64,000 nucleotides of DNA, taken from the NCBI RefSeq assembly GCF_000972845.2, contig NC_040028.1, positions 10,982,038 to 11,046,037 on the forward strand, written 5' to 3'. The notes under the pieces were generated by a model, which was given only the letters and a program-made list of their open reading frames with translations, searched no databases and was not told the origin of the DNA. Each line of letters begins with the position of its first letter. Positions within the stretch are counted from its first letter, which is position 1. Shown here one piece after another: positions 13,401-32,457 of the stretch. This stretch comes from Larimichthys crocea. Lineage: Eukaryota; Chordata; Actinopteri; Sciaenidae. The translations under genes were made by a program, and so were the position numbers.

Positions 13401-15935
13401 ATACCTTTCTTTTCGGAGAGAGAGAACTTCTGCGTCGCTTTGGGGAAACAGACAATGAACTCTTCCGACGTTTAGGAGACTTGAGCTTCTTTGGAGGCTT
13501 TGACACCTTCTTCTTGGGGGTAGGGGAGCGTGAAGTCGACCGGGACTGACAGCTAGTTCTCTTGTGCAACTTTGAGGAAGGGGAGGGTGACTTCCTCCTA
13601 GATTTAGGGGACTGAGAGCGAGACAGAGAGCGTGACAGCTGGCGACTCTTTAAAGGAGTTGTAGAACGTTTTCCCTTTGAGGTTGACCTAGAAGGGGTTC
13701 TTGGTCGCTCTTTCATTACTGCTGCCGCTGTTTGACCATCAGACTGCTGCCTACCAGGACTAGGTGTTAGGCTATGACTTGACTCAGACTTCTTAATGTC
13801 CACACCCCTGGAAGGGGAAGGAGACCTAGACCTGGGAGAATCACAATCTTTAACCTTTGCCCTCTGAACTGAATTGGCCTGATCTTTCAGGCCTGGGTCA
13901 TCTCTGGGGGTAGCACCTTCCTGTTTAGGGATGATGTCAGGGAGTTCCTGGGCATGGCAGAATGCAACATCAGCATGACTACCTTCAGTCTTAACCTTTA
14001 CTGTTGCTGTCTGTGTTATCTCATCCTGGCATGCAGAGGGGGACCTCATATCCTTTTCTGAACCATTTGTGTTACCACCCTTGCCTCCAGATGGGGTCAC
14101 ATCCATATCTAATATCTCCTCTTTCTTCACTCCAAGCAATTCCTGTTTTTGTGTAAGGATGGGAACCCCCTTCTCCTCCCCTCGTTTGCTTTTTGACACC
14201 AGTTTGGACACTGGTTCTGGCAGGTCAGATGCTGCAGCTGGAGAGCATTTGCCATCAGTAGCCCCTTTACCGCCTTCACCTTCAGACTCAGAACCTGAAG
14301 CTGAGCTGCTTTCAGATGGGGAGCGAGATGGGGATTTCTTCTCCTGCTTTTCATCTTTCTTCCTCTTCTTTTTCTTCTTCTTGCCAGCGTGTCTTTTGTG
14401 CTTTTTAGATTTTACATCTCCCTCCATATCCACACGATCTAAGAGGAGAAGTTATGCTTTCTTTAAAAACCAAATAGCGGGAATTAATCCATTACTTTCA
14501 AAAGGAAATATGAATCAGATGTGTCTGTGTGTGAGGGTCTCATACCTGTAATTACATCCCTTTTGCCCTCCTCCTTCAGCCCAGCATGCTCTCCAGTTCC
14601 TGCTGCTGCTGCTAGTCTGGCACTACAAACACAAAAACATAGAAAGGTGTATTAAGTTTCCAATACAAACAAACTACAACTTTCATTTGGGTGAGGTGCA
14701 AAGTCTTTTTTGTTGAAGAATGCAGACATTTCTTGATTCTAAGATGCATCGTGTTGCATATGTGAAAGATTTTGCACTGTTGCAGTAACGGAACATAATG
14801 GAGTTTGCAGCCTACACAGAAATATAGCCTACTAATGTTGATCTATCCTCAGCTGGACAATAAAGTTGTGAAGCTACGCCATTACATTGCTCTCTTGCAT
14901 TCAATTGTGGGCAGATATTAGGCGTTACTTTTATACGTTGGGGGTTATTAAAGACGGAGGCAGGGATCAGCAGCCATTAATAAAGATGCACCTAGTATTT
15001 TGAAAGCATCATGGCACATTTTGGATTTTAAAACTTTACTGGGAAACACAAAGTGGACAAGACACATGTGTAAAAAGTGCCTCAAATAAAATACTTTAGT
15101 AGCAAAAAGAATTTGAGGAAGGAAAAAAATAACGCAAGCCCAGCTAATTATCCAAGAATTGAGAAGGCGCTGTCAACTTTTCCATCTGACTCAGAGAGGG
15201 AAGAGAATCATGATGGACTGAAATGGGTCACACAGATACTGATAGTAAAAAAAGAAGAAGAAAGCAAGACAGAATACATATGTCAAGTCTCAGACAACAC
15301 TTAGTTCAATTAAAAGTTCAGTTCTTCTGACCTGGCTCTGGTGGTCCTGACAGGTCTCAATGGAGGTGGTGGCTCCGAATCCGACTCGGCACCAGATTCT
15401 GAGCTGCTCTCCTTCTCCCCCTTCCTCCTCTTCTTCTTCTTCTTGCTCTTGTGTTTCCTGTGTTTCTTGTTTTTCTTGTGGGGTGGCTCATTCCCTTCCT
15501 TAGCATTTATGTCATCTTTCTCAGGTGCCTCATCCTCACCTGCTGAGGGATGACAGTCAGCATTGCAGATTACACAAGTATTTGGGAAATCCATCACATG
15601 TACAAAACCTAGAGCAATTTATTTGATTAGTCCATTCATTATCCATTAGCTATACCCACTTATCCTTTAAAGATGGGAGCTGGGGCCAGTCCCAGCTTCA
15701 ATCTACTGTGCACTGTACCCAAGAATCCTGTGTAAACTGTTCAAGCTGTGAGGCTAAGGGACATTTGGCAAACACTGGTTAAGTCTATTTTCAAAAAAGG
15801 AGCATGCTTTAGTTAAAATATTCAACTTAAAATCTTGGGGAAAGACAACTCAATCAACAGGGTAAAATTTAAATGACACATTTCTTTGTTTCCTATCCAT
15901 CACTCACCTGAGGGAATGTCCACTGCACATTCCAT
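10423..15935 (-). CDS. SON-like arginine/serine-rich nuclear speckle protein
   Basis: Coding exons, high to low: 15935-15908, 15539-15332, 14622-14546, 14438-12567, 12341-11948, 11722-11205, 11101-10614, 10497-10423. Phases agree and total 3,660 nt (1,219 aa). The N-terminus is a Lys-rich block (KNKKHRKHKSKKKKKRRK). The long central exons are RS/SP repeats typical of SR splicing proteins. Near the C-terminus, RLTELDKDQLLEIAKANAA and CAKAGVPIP, then IKELTEKCKMIANSKEE and KPHVSDDE, follow the C-terminal region of vertebrate SON, a speckle scaffold for splicing of weak introns. The frame then stops, so SON's G-patch and double-stranded RNA-binding domains are absent, as are its large N-terminal repeats. 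A Met/Pro-rich insert (MPNMPNMPNMGPMGLP) lies between the two SON blocks. It may be a teleost SON duplicate or a related short family such as RSRP1, which shares the LLEIAK motif. The start has TGTGCC-type context upstream and no earlier in-frame ATG was found in its exon. Confidence 0.65.
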
Positions 15936-15997
15936 TGTGCCGGTGGGTTTGTCAAGGCTCTCTTACTGTCACTGGTGTGCTGCTCCCTCACTCAACA
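15908..15997 (-). other. First coding exon of SON-like gene, with 5' UTR part
   Basis: Minus-strand acceptor 'ccccctctcaccag' precedes the exon at 15,997. The ATG is at 15,935 and encodes MECAVDIPS before a gtgagt donor. Because an acceptor precedes it, at least one untranslated exon must lie upstream. A gtaagt donor near 18,042 and a gtgagc donor near 18,780 are candidates for untranslated exon ends. Confidence 0.55.
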
Positions 15998-18600
15998 CTG
16001 GTGAGAGGGGGGAAAAATGGTAATGTAACTTAAGCATCAAAGAATGCAGAACCAACAGAAAAAGAAAGATCTCATTGCAATGTTAGAGTAAAATGTTGAC
16101 CAACTACTAATTAGGGCTGGGTACCAATATAGCACCAGATGTGCAATCACTAGTTTACAATATGGCAACACTCTCTTTACATGGCTCTGGTAGCAAGTAG
16201 CCTCGAGGGAGCTACTTTGAAAACACAGTTAAAATGCCACTTAACGATCAAAAGTGTGCCTATATTTTATTTAAAAGGGTAGACCAGGCGGCACCCCTAA
16301 TGGTAAAGCTCAGTAGTCCATATAGCCACAAGAATTGTCATGCATCATCACACAAACTTTAAAATACAGTATAACAATAACGACACAATTTAGGACTAAT
16401 CACAAGATAATATAATTCTTATGATTTCTGGTGTTTGTCCCTGTCAACAAAAACAATGTATTAATAGTTAGTAGTAACAAAAGTATAGCACTTGACCAAA
16501 GGCAAAAGAAGGGATAAAGCAGGCGAGAAACATGGATGATTGGGACCACCCAATAGACCATTGACCGGCTGATCTTGACCATGGACAGACCATGCAATGG
16601 CTCACTGAGCAACTACCGTAGTCTGGACCACAGGGACCATGATGGACTACCAGTTCACATTTGTAAACAGTTAAATAAAAAATAACCTACTCATGCGCAA
16701 CAATGAGAACATAGGCATCATCGATAATAGTTTAGTTAATCGACAAAGGATTCTGATCTAACATACCTGGTGTTGCCAACATGGCCAGAGAAAAGAGAAG
16801 TCAAAGACCACTCGCTTACTTGTCCAGACCACTAGCTTTAGTGCCTCTAGTGGTAGTACCTAGTGGTGACCATCAGCGGACAGGCCATTGAATTGGCTAC
16901 AAACCCTTCTCCAAGCTAAGCAATGCCTTTTACTATACCACCACACACTGTAATGCGTTGTGCCAGCACAGCACGCGTAACCCCACAAAGAGGGGGAAAA
17001 AAAAACCTTTAAGATTTCCCCAGATCATATGTAGAGACAGGTAGAGAAATGTTTTAAACGGGTAGCCCATTAGTCAGGAGCAAAATAGCTGCGTAGTCAC
17101 GCTGCTATGAGTATTTATAAAGTGGTCAAAATATTAAGAGACACCTCTAAGTATAACCCACAGCACCACAAACTACAGCCTTGAAAATTAATTTGAAGTT
17201 GAACAAATACTTCTCGAAAACATATTTCTACAAAAAGTGCACTGCCTCTGTATCCTCTTGTGCCTCTAACAAACCAGGTCTCATCCTGTGGTAAATATTA
17301 ATATCAGAAGAACACCTTCTGGCCATTGTGATATTTAATTTCGCCACCACATACTATAGTCCAGACACAGAAACTCAATTCTTCTGGTAAACAATTTGAT
17401 GGTTAGGCTGGGAAACAAAAACAGCTTTTCCTGAACACATAGCAACCCCAAAGTATCTCACAGCGAAAAGATCGAACTGTGAGAGGATAACTTTAGAGTA
17501 ATTATGCTTTTGATTTCACCGTCTGTAAACAATTTTGAAAGAGTCAAATGAGATGAGGCATATGGGGAGAGAGGCATGTGTCTGCCAACAGATCGGCTAT
17601 CTTTCAGTAATAAATAGACTGCAAGCATCAGAGCTTCCAAACATGCCTTAACGCCATTAATCGAGATGACCTGAGATGTATGAGACAAAACATGGTTTAC
17701 CAACACTTAAATACAGGAGCAGATAAATCCCATAACTATAACTATGACATAACATCCAGACCCGCTTCTAACATAACAAAGGCAGCATTTCCTACAGGCT
17801 GGATTGCTAACGCAAAACACAATTTGTATACATCTAATTGTAGAAGCTGCTTGGCATATATATATAATTTCTTCAAAATCTCCTTCTCAATTGAAATCTC
17901 TCAAAGGCAACTTGTTGTCCTTGTCTAAAGGACTAAGCGTAGCGTGTGCATACAGGTATCATTTGTTCTCATCAAGGCCGATAAATGCTGAATTTTGACC
18001 ACATTTTGGAGAGAAAAAAAAATACTAAAAAAAAATACTTACGCTTTAATAGAGTCAACATTAGCCCTGCTACCATGAATACATAAGACTGCTGTTCAAA
18101 AATAGTTGCAATCTCACACGGTTTACTCAACTCTTACACACGCACTATTTGCCTAAACAATAACAATAACAAAGCAATAGTCATACATTCGACATTTAAG
18201 GTATAAAAAATACTAATATTCGAGGTTACGTAGGCTGCACATTCACCGCATCCACCGTGTGAACATTGCCGCTCCGGTTGATGCTAAAGCTAACCATTAA
18301 AAAAGGTTGCCAGCATGTTATTTTGGATTTCAAACAACGTTAGCTTGCATTAAGTGAGCCCTTCTATTGTCGACACAATTATTCCAGAAAATTATATTAT
18401 TTTGCAAATAGGTAAAAGCTGCACGGATAAGAGAAGCAAAAAAAAGGACAAAAGACAAAGTTTGAAACTGCAGCAGACACGTTAGATAATGCTAATCACT
18501 GTCGGGCCTAGCGTTAATGTCCATTCACAGACCAGAAGCCAGCTAACTGTGGTGTAAGTTAGCTAATCTAACAATTATACTGATTTTTTTTTAAATAAAG
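15998..18600. other. Probable 5' intron of the SON-like gene
   Basis: Between the first coding exon and the CpG-rich block near 18.6-19.0 kb I see no coding sequence on either strand. The interval is AT-rich. On the minus strand, a strong donor-like signal (gtaagtat) lies at about 18,042, which could close an untranslated exon. Confidence 0.45.
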
Positions 18601-18639
18601 CTGTTGTTTCTTAAAACCAAAAAGACTTCACAGGCCGAT

Positions 18640-19060
18640 CAGTTGGACAATGTATCCGCGGTTGAAGCTGAGCATGCTTGCCTGCACGCCGCGGCCTAAG
18701 CGGCGGTGATCCGCTAAACGTCCTAACTGCTACGCTGCTCGGACGTTTAGCTACCACTTGTTTCAACAAAGTGAGCTCACTCGCTCATCGCAGCAGTCGG
18801 TCCCTGTGGCGTATAATTACCCAGTTTCTGTTCGGTGGCTGGAGTCCGACGTGTAGAAAAAGCCAGATCGCCGCAGTCTTGGATCGCGTGAAACCAAACA
18901 ATCGTTGAATATGCTAACCGTTAACATTAGCCGACTGCCTGATCCGCCATGATAGAGAAAGGTTTCCCAACATGCCATGCTTCGCGGTTTGAATGGAGGC
19001 GTCACTGTCTCCTAGGCAACTCCGCGCTCCATGGTAACAAACCGTAGCAAAGTCTAGGGG
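18640..19060 (-). promoter_or_regulatory. CpG-rich block, likely promoter of the SON-like gene
   Basis: CpG dinucleotides are conspicuously frequent here ('ctgcacgccgcggcc', 'aagcggcggtgatccgct', 'gctgctcggacg') against AT-rich flanks, as expected for a housekeeping promoter. The SON-like gene on the minus strand lies to the left and needs an untranslated first exon. ercc1 on the plus strand begins 1.3 kb to the right, so a shared bidirectional promoter is possible but less likely given the distance. Confidence 0.45.
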
Positions 19061-19098
19061 GTTATTAAACATCTCTACTCGTTGTTTATTTGTTATAC

Positions 19099-19182
19099 AC
19101 ATTATGTTATTTACTACATACTAAATACATTATGTTATTTACTACATACTAAATACATTATGTTATTTACTATTTTATGTAG
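19099..19182. repeat. 28-bp tandem repeat, about 2.6 copies
   Basis: The unit 'cattatgttatttactac' plus 'atactaaata' repeats head to tail twice and then in part, starting about 40 bases outside the CpG-rich block. The copies are virtually identical, so the expansion is recent. Confidence 0.85.
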
Positions 19183-19354
19183 TGAACAATGTCCAAAAAG
19201 TCGTCACAACATGGCTGTATGTACAGTACATAAATCCACATAATGACACCCTAGTTGCTTAAATCAAATACAAATATAAACGGCCCCAGCATCTGAAAGT
19301 ATGCTACCTGTATTTTATGTAGTATTTAATTTGACAATGTTTTTTTTCTTATTT

Positions 19355-19700
19355 GTCAAGTCAACTTTATTGTCAATGCTGTCATATGTACAGGACATAG
19401 AGGATTGAAATTGTGTTTCCCTCATATCCCTGGTGCAAACAACAATATTCATGAAATATAAATATAAATATAATAAATAATAAGAATATTAATAAGAATA
19501 ACATAATAAATATAAAACATATTTATACGAGTAACAAGATATCAAAGAAAAATACGGCAAATCTTGAAGATATAAACAGTATAAATATGGCAAATGTAGC
19601 AGTATAAACAGAATGAACACTATTAACAGTGATCTATCAAAAAATAAAAGATGTGTACAGTGTAAACAGTATTGCAAACAGTTTTTTTGAATGGTGCTCA
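19355..19700. repeat. Dispersed teleost repeat with AT-rich tail
   Basis: Begins 'gtcaagtcaactttattgtc', continues with 'catatgtacaggacatagag' and 'attgaaattgtgtttccctc', then passes into a long TA/AATA-rich tail. I recognise this opening as a widespread fish interspersed repeat; the class (SINE or LINE tail) is uncertain. A related copy appears to lie at 26,398-26,640. Confidence 0.6.
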
Positions 19701-19947
19701 CAGAATAAATTCATATGCAAATATTTTTCATTTCAAAAGTTTAACAAGATGTAATTCTACGTTTCAAGTTCACACGTCACACTCTTGTACAGGCACTGAC
19801 AGCATAAAGAAAGTGTAAGCTGCATATTTAAAACACAACTGGCATAGACTGATAAAACAGTGTGGATTTAAATTTGATCAAAACCGTTTACGTTTACATT
19901 TCATTTCATTTTTTTCATTAATATTAAACATGACTAAATTATATTTA

Positions 19948-19981
19948 ATTGTTAATAATTAATTAATTAATTATTAACAAT
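19948..19981. repeat. Perfect 34-bp palindrome
   Basis: The 17-base arm beginning 'attgttaataattaatt' is followed immediately by its exact reverse complement, ending 'attattaacaat', with no spacer. It sits about 350 bases upstream of the ercc1 start in very AT-rich DNA. Confidence 0.8.
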
Positions 19982-20329
19982 AAATTGTTAATAATAAATA
20001 CAGGAGAATGCATTTAAGATTAGAAACACTCTTGCACATATATTATTATCCACAGTGAAAGTCAAATATTTTGTAAGCAAGACACATATTTTCAGTGGAA
20101 GAGTGTTATAAGGCTCAAAATGTTGTGCATAGCCCAATTTTAGGATATGTGCTATATCTTTCATTCACATATTTATTTTATTTCCTACAGAGGTGCTCTT
20201 ATTTTGAAGGATTCGCGGCGGAAGTCTTGATGTTGTTGCTCTGTCGCCTGACAGTAAGGCAAGAGGATAGTAAAGCTACAATAAGTCGCAGTAGTAGCGT
20301 GTTTTTACTGTTTTTACAGTCTTCATCAG

Positions 20330-23300
20330 ATGAAAGACATGAAGAAGAGGTTTAACATCAACTTGGACGACTCTGCTTTCACCAAAGAAAGAATACCGGT
20401 CCGTATTTTTCCAGAATATCTTCACTATCTTTCGGCTAAGAGTTAGCAAACTAGCCAGCTTGTCCAGATACAGATTTTAAAATTTTCTATTCTGATTTTA
20501 ATTCCAGCCAAAGCCGCAGTTTCAGTCTTCATCCACAGGAGGACAAAACACCTCAGCAAAGCCCGCTTCAGAGCCCGTGGACCAGCCGCTGTCCTATGCA
20601 GACTTTATCATCCAGAGTAAAAATAATGTGAGGGAGGGTCCCTCCAAGCCGCTCAGGGCTGAAGCTGCTGCAGCCACCAACCTGAAGCAAAGTGAATCAG
20701 CTTCAGTGTCGTCTGCCACAGGAGGATGTGAAACAGCTCAGGACTGTAGCAAAGGGGTGAAGAAGAATGAGGACACACTGGTTCAAAAAGAGGGGAATGG
20801 TCAAAGCATCAGCCTGGGTCCAAAACAAATGGGGTCTGGGAGCAGCATTATTGTCAGTCCTCGTCAGGTATGCATCAAAATGTAACACCAACACTCTCCA
20901 TTCTTAAATCCATTCTCTACACATTTTTATTCCCCTTGAGTCACATTACAAGGTAGATTAGTTTGCAGATGTTACTCCCCAGGGGCTCGAAGTTTCTTTA
21001 AAGCTTTGGGTTTGTTTTTGCTGTTTTCAGGCTTGTTAGTTGACTTCGACAGCAGGAGGTGTCGCCTCATATATTTGCTTTTTTTTTAATTATTATTATT
21101 CAGAGAGGAAATCCCATTCTGAAGTTTGTGAGGAGTGTCCCGTGGGAGTTTGGAGATGTTGCACCAGACTATGTTTTAGGCCAGACAACTTGTGCGCTCT
21201 TCCTCAGGTAGGTGTTTGTGCCTCAAATAAATTTCATGTGTGTGGATGTGAAATCAAAAAGAGACGTTTTGTATTCACATTTGTTTTCCTGTTGCCCTGA
21301 CGTTGTGTTGTCTTACACAAGTATATGATGACATTTTGAAATTAAGAGTGGCTGTGCACTTTGTTCATATATATATTTTTTCTCTCTATGTTGGTCTGGC
21401 CCAGTCTGAGGTATCACAATCTCAATCCGAACTATATTCATGATCGTCTCAAGCTGCTTGGACAGACTTTCACCCTGCGTGTGTTACTGACACAAGTAGA
21501 TGTGGTAAGTAAAGAACAGACTGTGACATTGACAAGTTATATTAATTTAGTCATAATGCTTGGCAAACACTAGTGTTTTAACTCCTGCAAGGTAGTACTA
21601 CTGTATTATTATCACATCCACAGAAGACATATTTTAACTGATATCTATATATTAAATCTGATCAAATTGTACTAACTCGTCGTGTTCCAGCTATGTCAGC
21701 TGTTTCCTTTGGTACTTTGGTAAAAAAAAACTGTGCTTATTTCTAATACACTTGTTCAGTGTTCATGTTTAATTAACAATGCATTCATTAAAGACAGACT
21801 TAAATTAATTTGTTTTATTTTTGCTGTTCTATTTAATAATCTGCCCGTTTTATTTCATCTCACAATTCATTTAGCTCCCACTTTGACATTTACAGTGAAA
21901 AAATATGTAATTACTCGTGTGGTACACTCAAAGGTGTTGCTTTTATGACAGCTACATTTGAATTTTTATATTTTTGTTTATGCCAGAAATAAAGAGGGGC
22001 TGTCCAAAATCTATTCAGAGCTTCTTGCTTCAGCAGTTCAAGAATATTAATTTTAGTTTCATCTAAATATAAAAGTGTTTCTAGGAGACTTAAAAACCTT
22101 TGGCTACATCTGGTTGGCTGTTAATACTAGGAGAAAAACACTAGTTTTAAAACACTGATTACAAAAATAAAGAGACAAAATACATTATTTCTGTATGGCA
22201 GCTAGTCATCTATAACATCTCTCGGGTAGGTAATGTAATATTCCATTACGAGGTGTTGACAAGGATTAAAACGTTCAGCAATGTTATATTTAACCAAACG
22301 GAACAGCCTATACAAAATGCTAATCCCTTAAAGGAGAGCTGTATTATAAGCTATCCATGCAGAACGTTTAATTTGTCAAGTATGTATATCTTGCCTCAAT
22401 TGAATTAGTTTCTCTAACGTTGGTGTAATTGAAGCATGAGCTGTGCAGCTGGAGGCAATTTTGCTATTGTATGTAGGAAAATGTGAATGCCAGAGACGAA
22501 AGACGCTATATACTTAATTATTAAATAAAAAAACAGGAAATCTCTACTCTATGCAACAAATCTATTGCTATGTTTACGAATGAAGACTTAATGTAGTTTT
22601 TCCATCACAGAAAGATCCTCATCATGCACTGAAGGAGCTTGCTCGCATCTGCATCATGGCAGACTGCACTCTCATCCTGGCGTGGAGGTAAGACCTGCAA
22701 CATACCGAACAGTTCGTCACGGGAACAAAGACATAAAAAAGAGTGTACATGGTATCAGTTTTAAATGTGCCCATGCCACCTAAAGTGTATTATCATAAGA
22801 TAAAATGTGATATTTCAGTTTTTTGAACCAAGCATCTCTTGTTTTAATAAAAACGATACTCATTCCTAATATTTTAATGTTGATTTGACAGTCCAGAGGA
22901 GGCAGGACGTTACCTGGAAACATATAAGTCATATGAAAAGAAACCAGCAGACGTGCTGAAGGAGCAAGTCGAAAAAGACTATCTGTCAAAGGTGTGTAGA
23001 TTCACCATTTTCTATTCAAACATTATGAGCTCTATTACTGTTTATATTTAATAATTTGTGCCCATTTAAAAAAGGGGGAAACACTTTAGTGCGATTGACT
23101 GAATATGATTCATGACGCAGCCGCACAGAATGCTAAAAATGATTATCTGCAATCAGAGTTTGAGTGTTTTTCAGTCTTTTAACAGCGCAGCGCTGATTCG
23201 ATTGGTTTGTTTTAAGGTTACAGATTGCCTGACCACTGTGAAGTCTATAAACAAGACCGATGCCATTACTTTACTGTCCACTTTCTCAGTGAGTACCACT

Positions 23301-23704
23301 ACAGTGAAAATTCATCCACAGATTGATGCTATACTATAATCTGTTTTATCCACAGGCTGCTTTGATGGCATACCCTGAATTAATCTTTTCATTCTACGTA
23401 ATTTCATATAATGATGTTCTCGGAGGGAATGATCTGAAGAGTGTGCTGAGGTAATGAATTCTGTACATTTTTTTTTTTACAGTCTGTAGAAGGAATCATT
23501 AATGCCTCTAAGGAAGACTTGGTTCTCTGTCCAGGCCTTGGACCACAAAAAGTGAGTAAAAATACATGTGCAGCATATGAACACTCAGGAGACAGATGGG
23601 ACATTTCATTAATTATCATGTTTTATATTTTGTGCTTGCAGGCAAGGCGACTACATGATGTGCTCCATAAGCCCTTCCTCAAATCTAAGACAAAAGACAG
23701 TTGA
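20330..23704 (+). CDS. ercc1: ERCC1, DNA excision repair endonuclease non-catalytic subunit
   Basis: Exons: 20330-20398, 20508-20867, 21104-21207, 21405-21504, 22611-22687, 22892-22991, 23217-23288, 23483-23551, 23642-23704; 1,014 nt, 337 aa, phases consistent. ERCC1 pairs with XPF (ERCC4) to form the nuclease that cuts 5' of lesions in nucleotide excision and crosslink repair; ERCC1 itself is catalytically dead and contributes DNA binding and XPA docking. The N-terminal 140 residues are disordered and poorly conserved. The central domain starts at about residue 137 ([36 protein letters not shown]), followed by [14 protein letters not shown]. The C-terminal helix-hairpin-helix is clear: [20 protein letters not shown] then [10 protein letters not shown]. 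Length is a little above the roughly 300 aa mammalian protein because of the N-terminal exon. The start gives [14 protein letters not shown]; the second Met, three codons on, is an alternative. Confidence 0.95.
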
Positions 23705-23946
23705 AACTTCTCACCAAGGATGTGTGAAATGCTTCTGAACAGAACTCTATAAAGCTGAACAGCATGCAAACACACATCGGAGGACTGAATTAAATACTGT
23801 GAACACTCTTAATTAACGAAGGCCAAGAAAGAAATGTGTAAAATGTGACTGCTCTTTTAAGATGTGAGCTCTTCAGTTGTTAGAGATTTAATGCTTTATT
23901 GAGTTATGGTGTGATATTTGTTCATTGTTTAATTATTTTTTATGAA

Positions 23947-23952
23947 AATAAA
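23947..23952 (+). terminator. Poly-A signal of ercc1
   Basis: AATAAA lies 243 bases after the ercc1 stop in AT-rich sequence, followed within about 30 bases by T-rich and GT-containing sequence ('gtgtagtgtacctttc'). It is the first canonical signal after the stop. Confidence 0.75.
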
Positions 23953-23999
23953 CATTTTGTAATATTTTTCTACTATACAGTGTAGTGTACCTTTCATTT

Positions 24000-25080
24000 C
24001 GTTCTTTGTTCTCAATGAAAAATAACCAGGTAGTGCTAAAATCTGTGCTTATTCACAAAATCTAGGGATAATAATACTAATAAAGCTAAGATAATAAAGC
24101 TTGTTGATAGGATAGATGAGGGATGATGCCATTCCTTTGTGATGGAAAGTAATAAGTACATTTAATCAAGTAAATTAAAGGTGTTACACCTTTAAGAGGG
24201 TAATATTGCAGAGCAGTTACTAGTTACTGACCTCTTACAAAAAAAAAAGCTGGGGTCTTTTCTCATGTTTCAGATGTCTGAGTTGTTTCCTCTCTAAACT
24301 TCTCACATGGTTTCACTTCAGTAACTGATCAAGGCCCAAAGAGGTCAAATTATCTAATATTTCACAGAAAAATCAAAGATTAGAGACATATCTAGGCGAT
24401 AAATCATCATAGATGGTAGATCATTACCTACCACTACTGTGCAGTAACTCATGTATGAATCTGAATATGAAGAAGAGCAGTAAAGTTACTCTAAAAAAGG
24501 AGTAACGTGAAAGCACTTTTAACATCTGCTCAGCAGGTTTTGCATAAAGAGTGCGGTGCTGCCTTTAGGTGCTCCTCCGAGATTCCCAACTTTTGCTACT
24601 TCGAGAGTCAGCTTTTTAAATATGTACTTTGAAATAAACCTAAAGTTACACTGTAGTAAGACAGAGGACACTTTCAAAGTAAAATTGGCTATGGTGACAA
24701 GAGAAATATGTAGAAAATATGTGAGATGCAGGATTCTAACACGTTATAAAAACTAAAGGAATATTATGACAAATATATAAAAATAAAAACCTCGACTATT
24801 TGCTATAATATTCAGTGTCCTTGCATGTGTTTCTGGTATGCAAACATGACCACGTACAGAAACCCCCCTTGTGTTTTTGCATAGGGTTTTTTTGGACGGT
24901 TACTTTACGCTTGAGTTGTTGTTATTTCCGACAGCACCTGAAGGCACGGCAACGTCAAAAGAGGAAGTGTGTCTGCGATATCCACGCAAGTCGACGTGTT
25001 GTCGCTCGTTGTTGTGTGTTTTTACCGCTTATTTCACTGTAACACGGTGTTTATTTACTCACAAGAGACACCGTGTTAAC
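24000..25080. other. ercc1-prmt2 intergenic region with prmt2 promoter end
   Basis: No gene is visible between the ercc1 poly-A signal and the first prmt2 exon. The piece 'tggaaagtaataagtacatt' near 24,143 resembles a common degenerate fish repeat. The last 150 bases become CpG-richer and carry an ETS-like 'agaggaagtg' near 24,960, as expected of a TATA-less housekeeping promoter for prmt2. Confidence 0.4.
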
Positions 25081-25109
25081 TCGTGAAAGGGAGGAGAGCA
25101 AAAACAACC

Positions 25110-31486
<6,377 letters not shown>

Positions 31487-32006
31487 CAGATTCTCTGCCA
31501 GTGGTGGAGATCTACAGAAAAATAGTCAAATACTATCTTCAGTTGAGTTCAGGGTCAGTGAGGTTTCAGCTGCGAGCCGCCGACCTGGAAAGAAGTCCGA
31601 CTGTCGCAGGAATGCGACGGTCAAACGAGGCTCATCTGGTTGGACTTGTAGTCCTATAGCCTGATAACTACAGGCTAATGTGCTACAACACACCCAAGAT
31701 ACACGATTAACAGAAGAAATAACATGCCAAGAATGAACTGTGAAGCATTACTGGGACTTTGACTTGAATGCGTATTGGGCCTGGTGGGAAAAAGAAGTTT
31801 TATAAAGGAAAACTTTGAAACAACAAACAGTTTTTAAAAGGAGATTTGTGGTCTCAAGGTACAACAAAAGAAACGGTTCAGTCCTCCATGTTATGCTTTT
31901 ATGTTTATTTTTACTCTGTGTGCAAACCGCTTTACAATATGCATTTCACTTACATTGTTTGTACTTGGTATGAGTGCTACACATGGCAACAGGCTTGTAT
32001 GGATTT

Positions 32007-32012
32007 AATAAA
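32007..32012 (+). terminator. Poly-A signal of prmt2
   Basis: AATAAA lies 521 bases after the prmt2 stop and is followed by AT-rich sequence. The next gene, on the opposite strand, ends at 32,458, so the two transcripts converge here. Confidence 0.6.
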
Positions 32013-32457
32013 ACAACAGATTAACCATGAATTATAATGGTTAGAGATATACTTTTTTAAAATTCTATATTAAAAGATTAGAGTGAACATTGTATGCCAC
32101 TGAAATGTGAGTTACTAATGTTAATCAGCCTCGTTAGCTCAAATATGCCTTAAAAACAACTTGTAGTACTTAAAGATAATTCATTGTTCACAATAAAATT
32201 AATTAAATAAATGTACAATTAGTCAACACATGTTGCTATAAATCACATTCATTAATTAAAACAATATTTTGGGAGTTATTCAACTACGAATTTGCTCAAT
32301 TGTAAACGTAAGTTTTCATTTGTTCTTTTGGTTGCAGGTGAGACAATAAATGTGACATTACTCTCTTCATTTGTCGATATGTGCTGTGGCGGAGCCGTTA
32401 CGTTATTTCATATTTAAAGATCATTTTTGTGTCAGTGGGTGGAGGCACTCCTCTTGG

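Noticed and set aside
11231..14551. Long plus-strand open frames rich in Leu, Asp, Arg and Glu opposite the SR exons
   Set aside because: They are mirror translations of the RS/SP codons of the minus-strand SON-like gene; they have no splice support or family resemblance.
15630..15720. Fragment resembling the repeat at 5,930-6,235
   Set aside because: 'tatacccacttatcctttaa' and 'gctggggccagtcccagctt' suggest a remnant, but it is too short and diverged to list as a feature.
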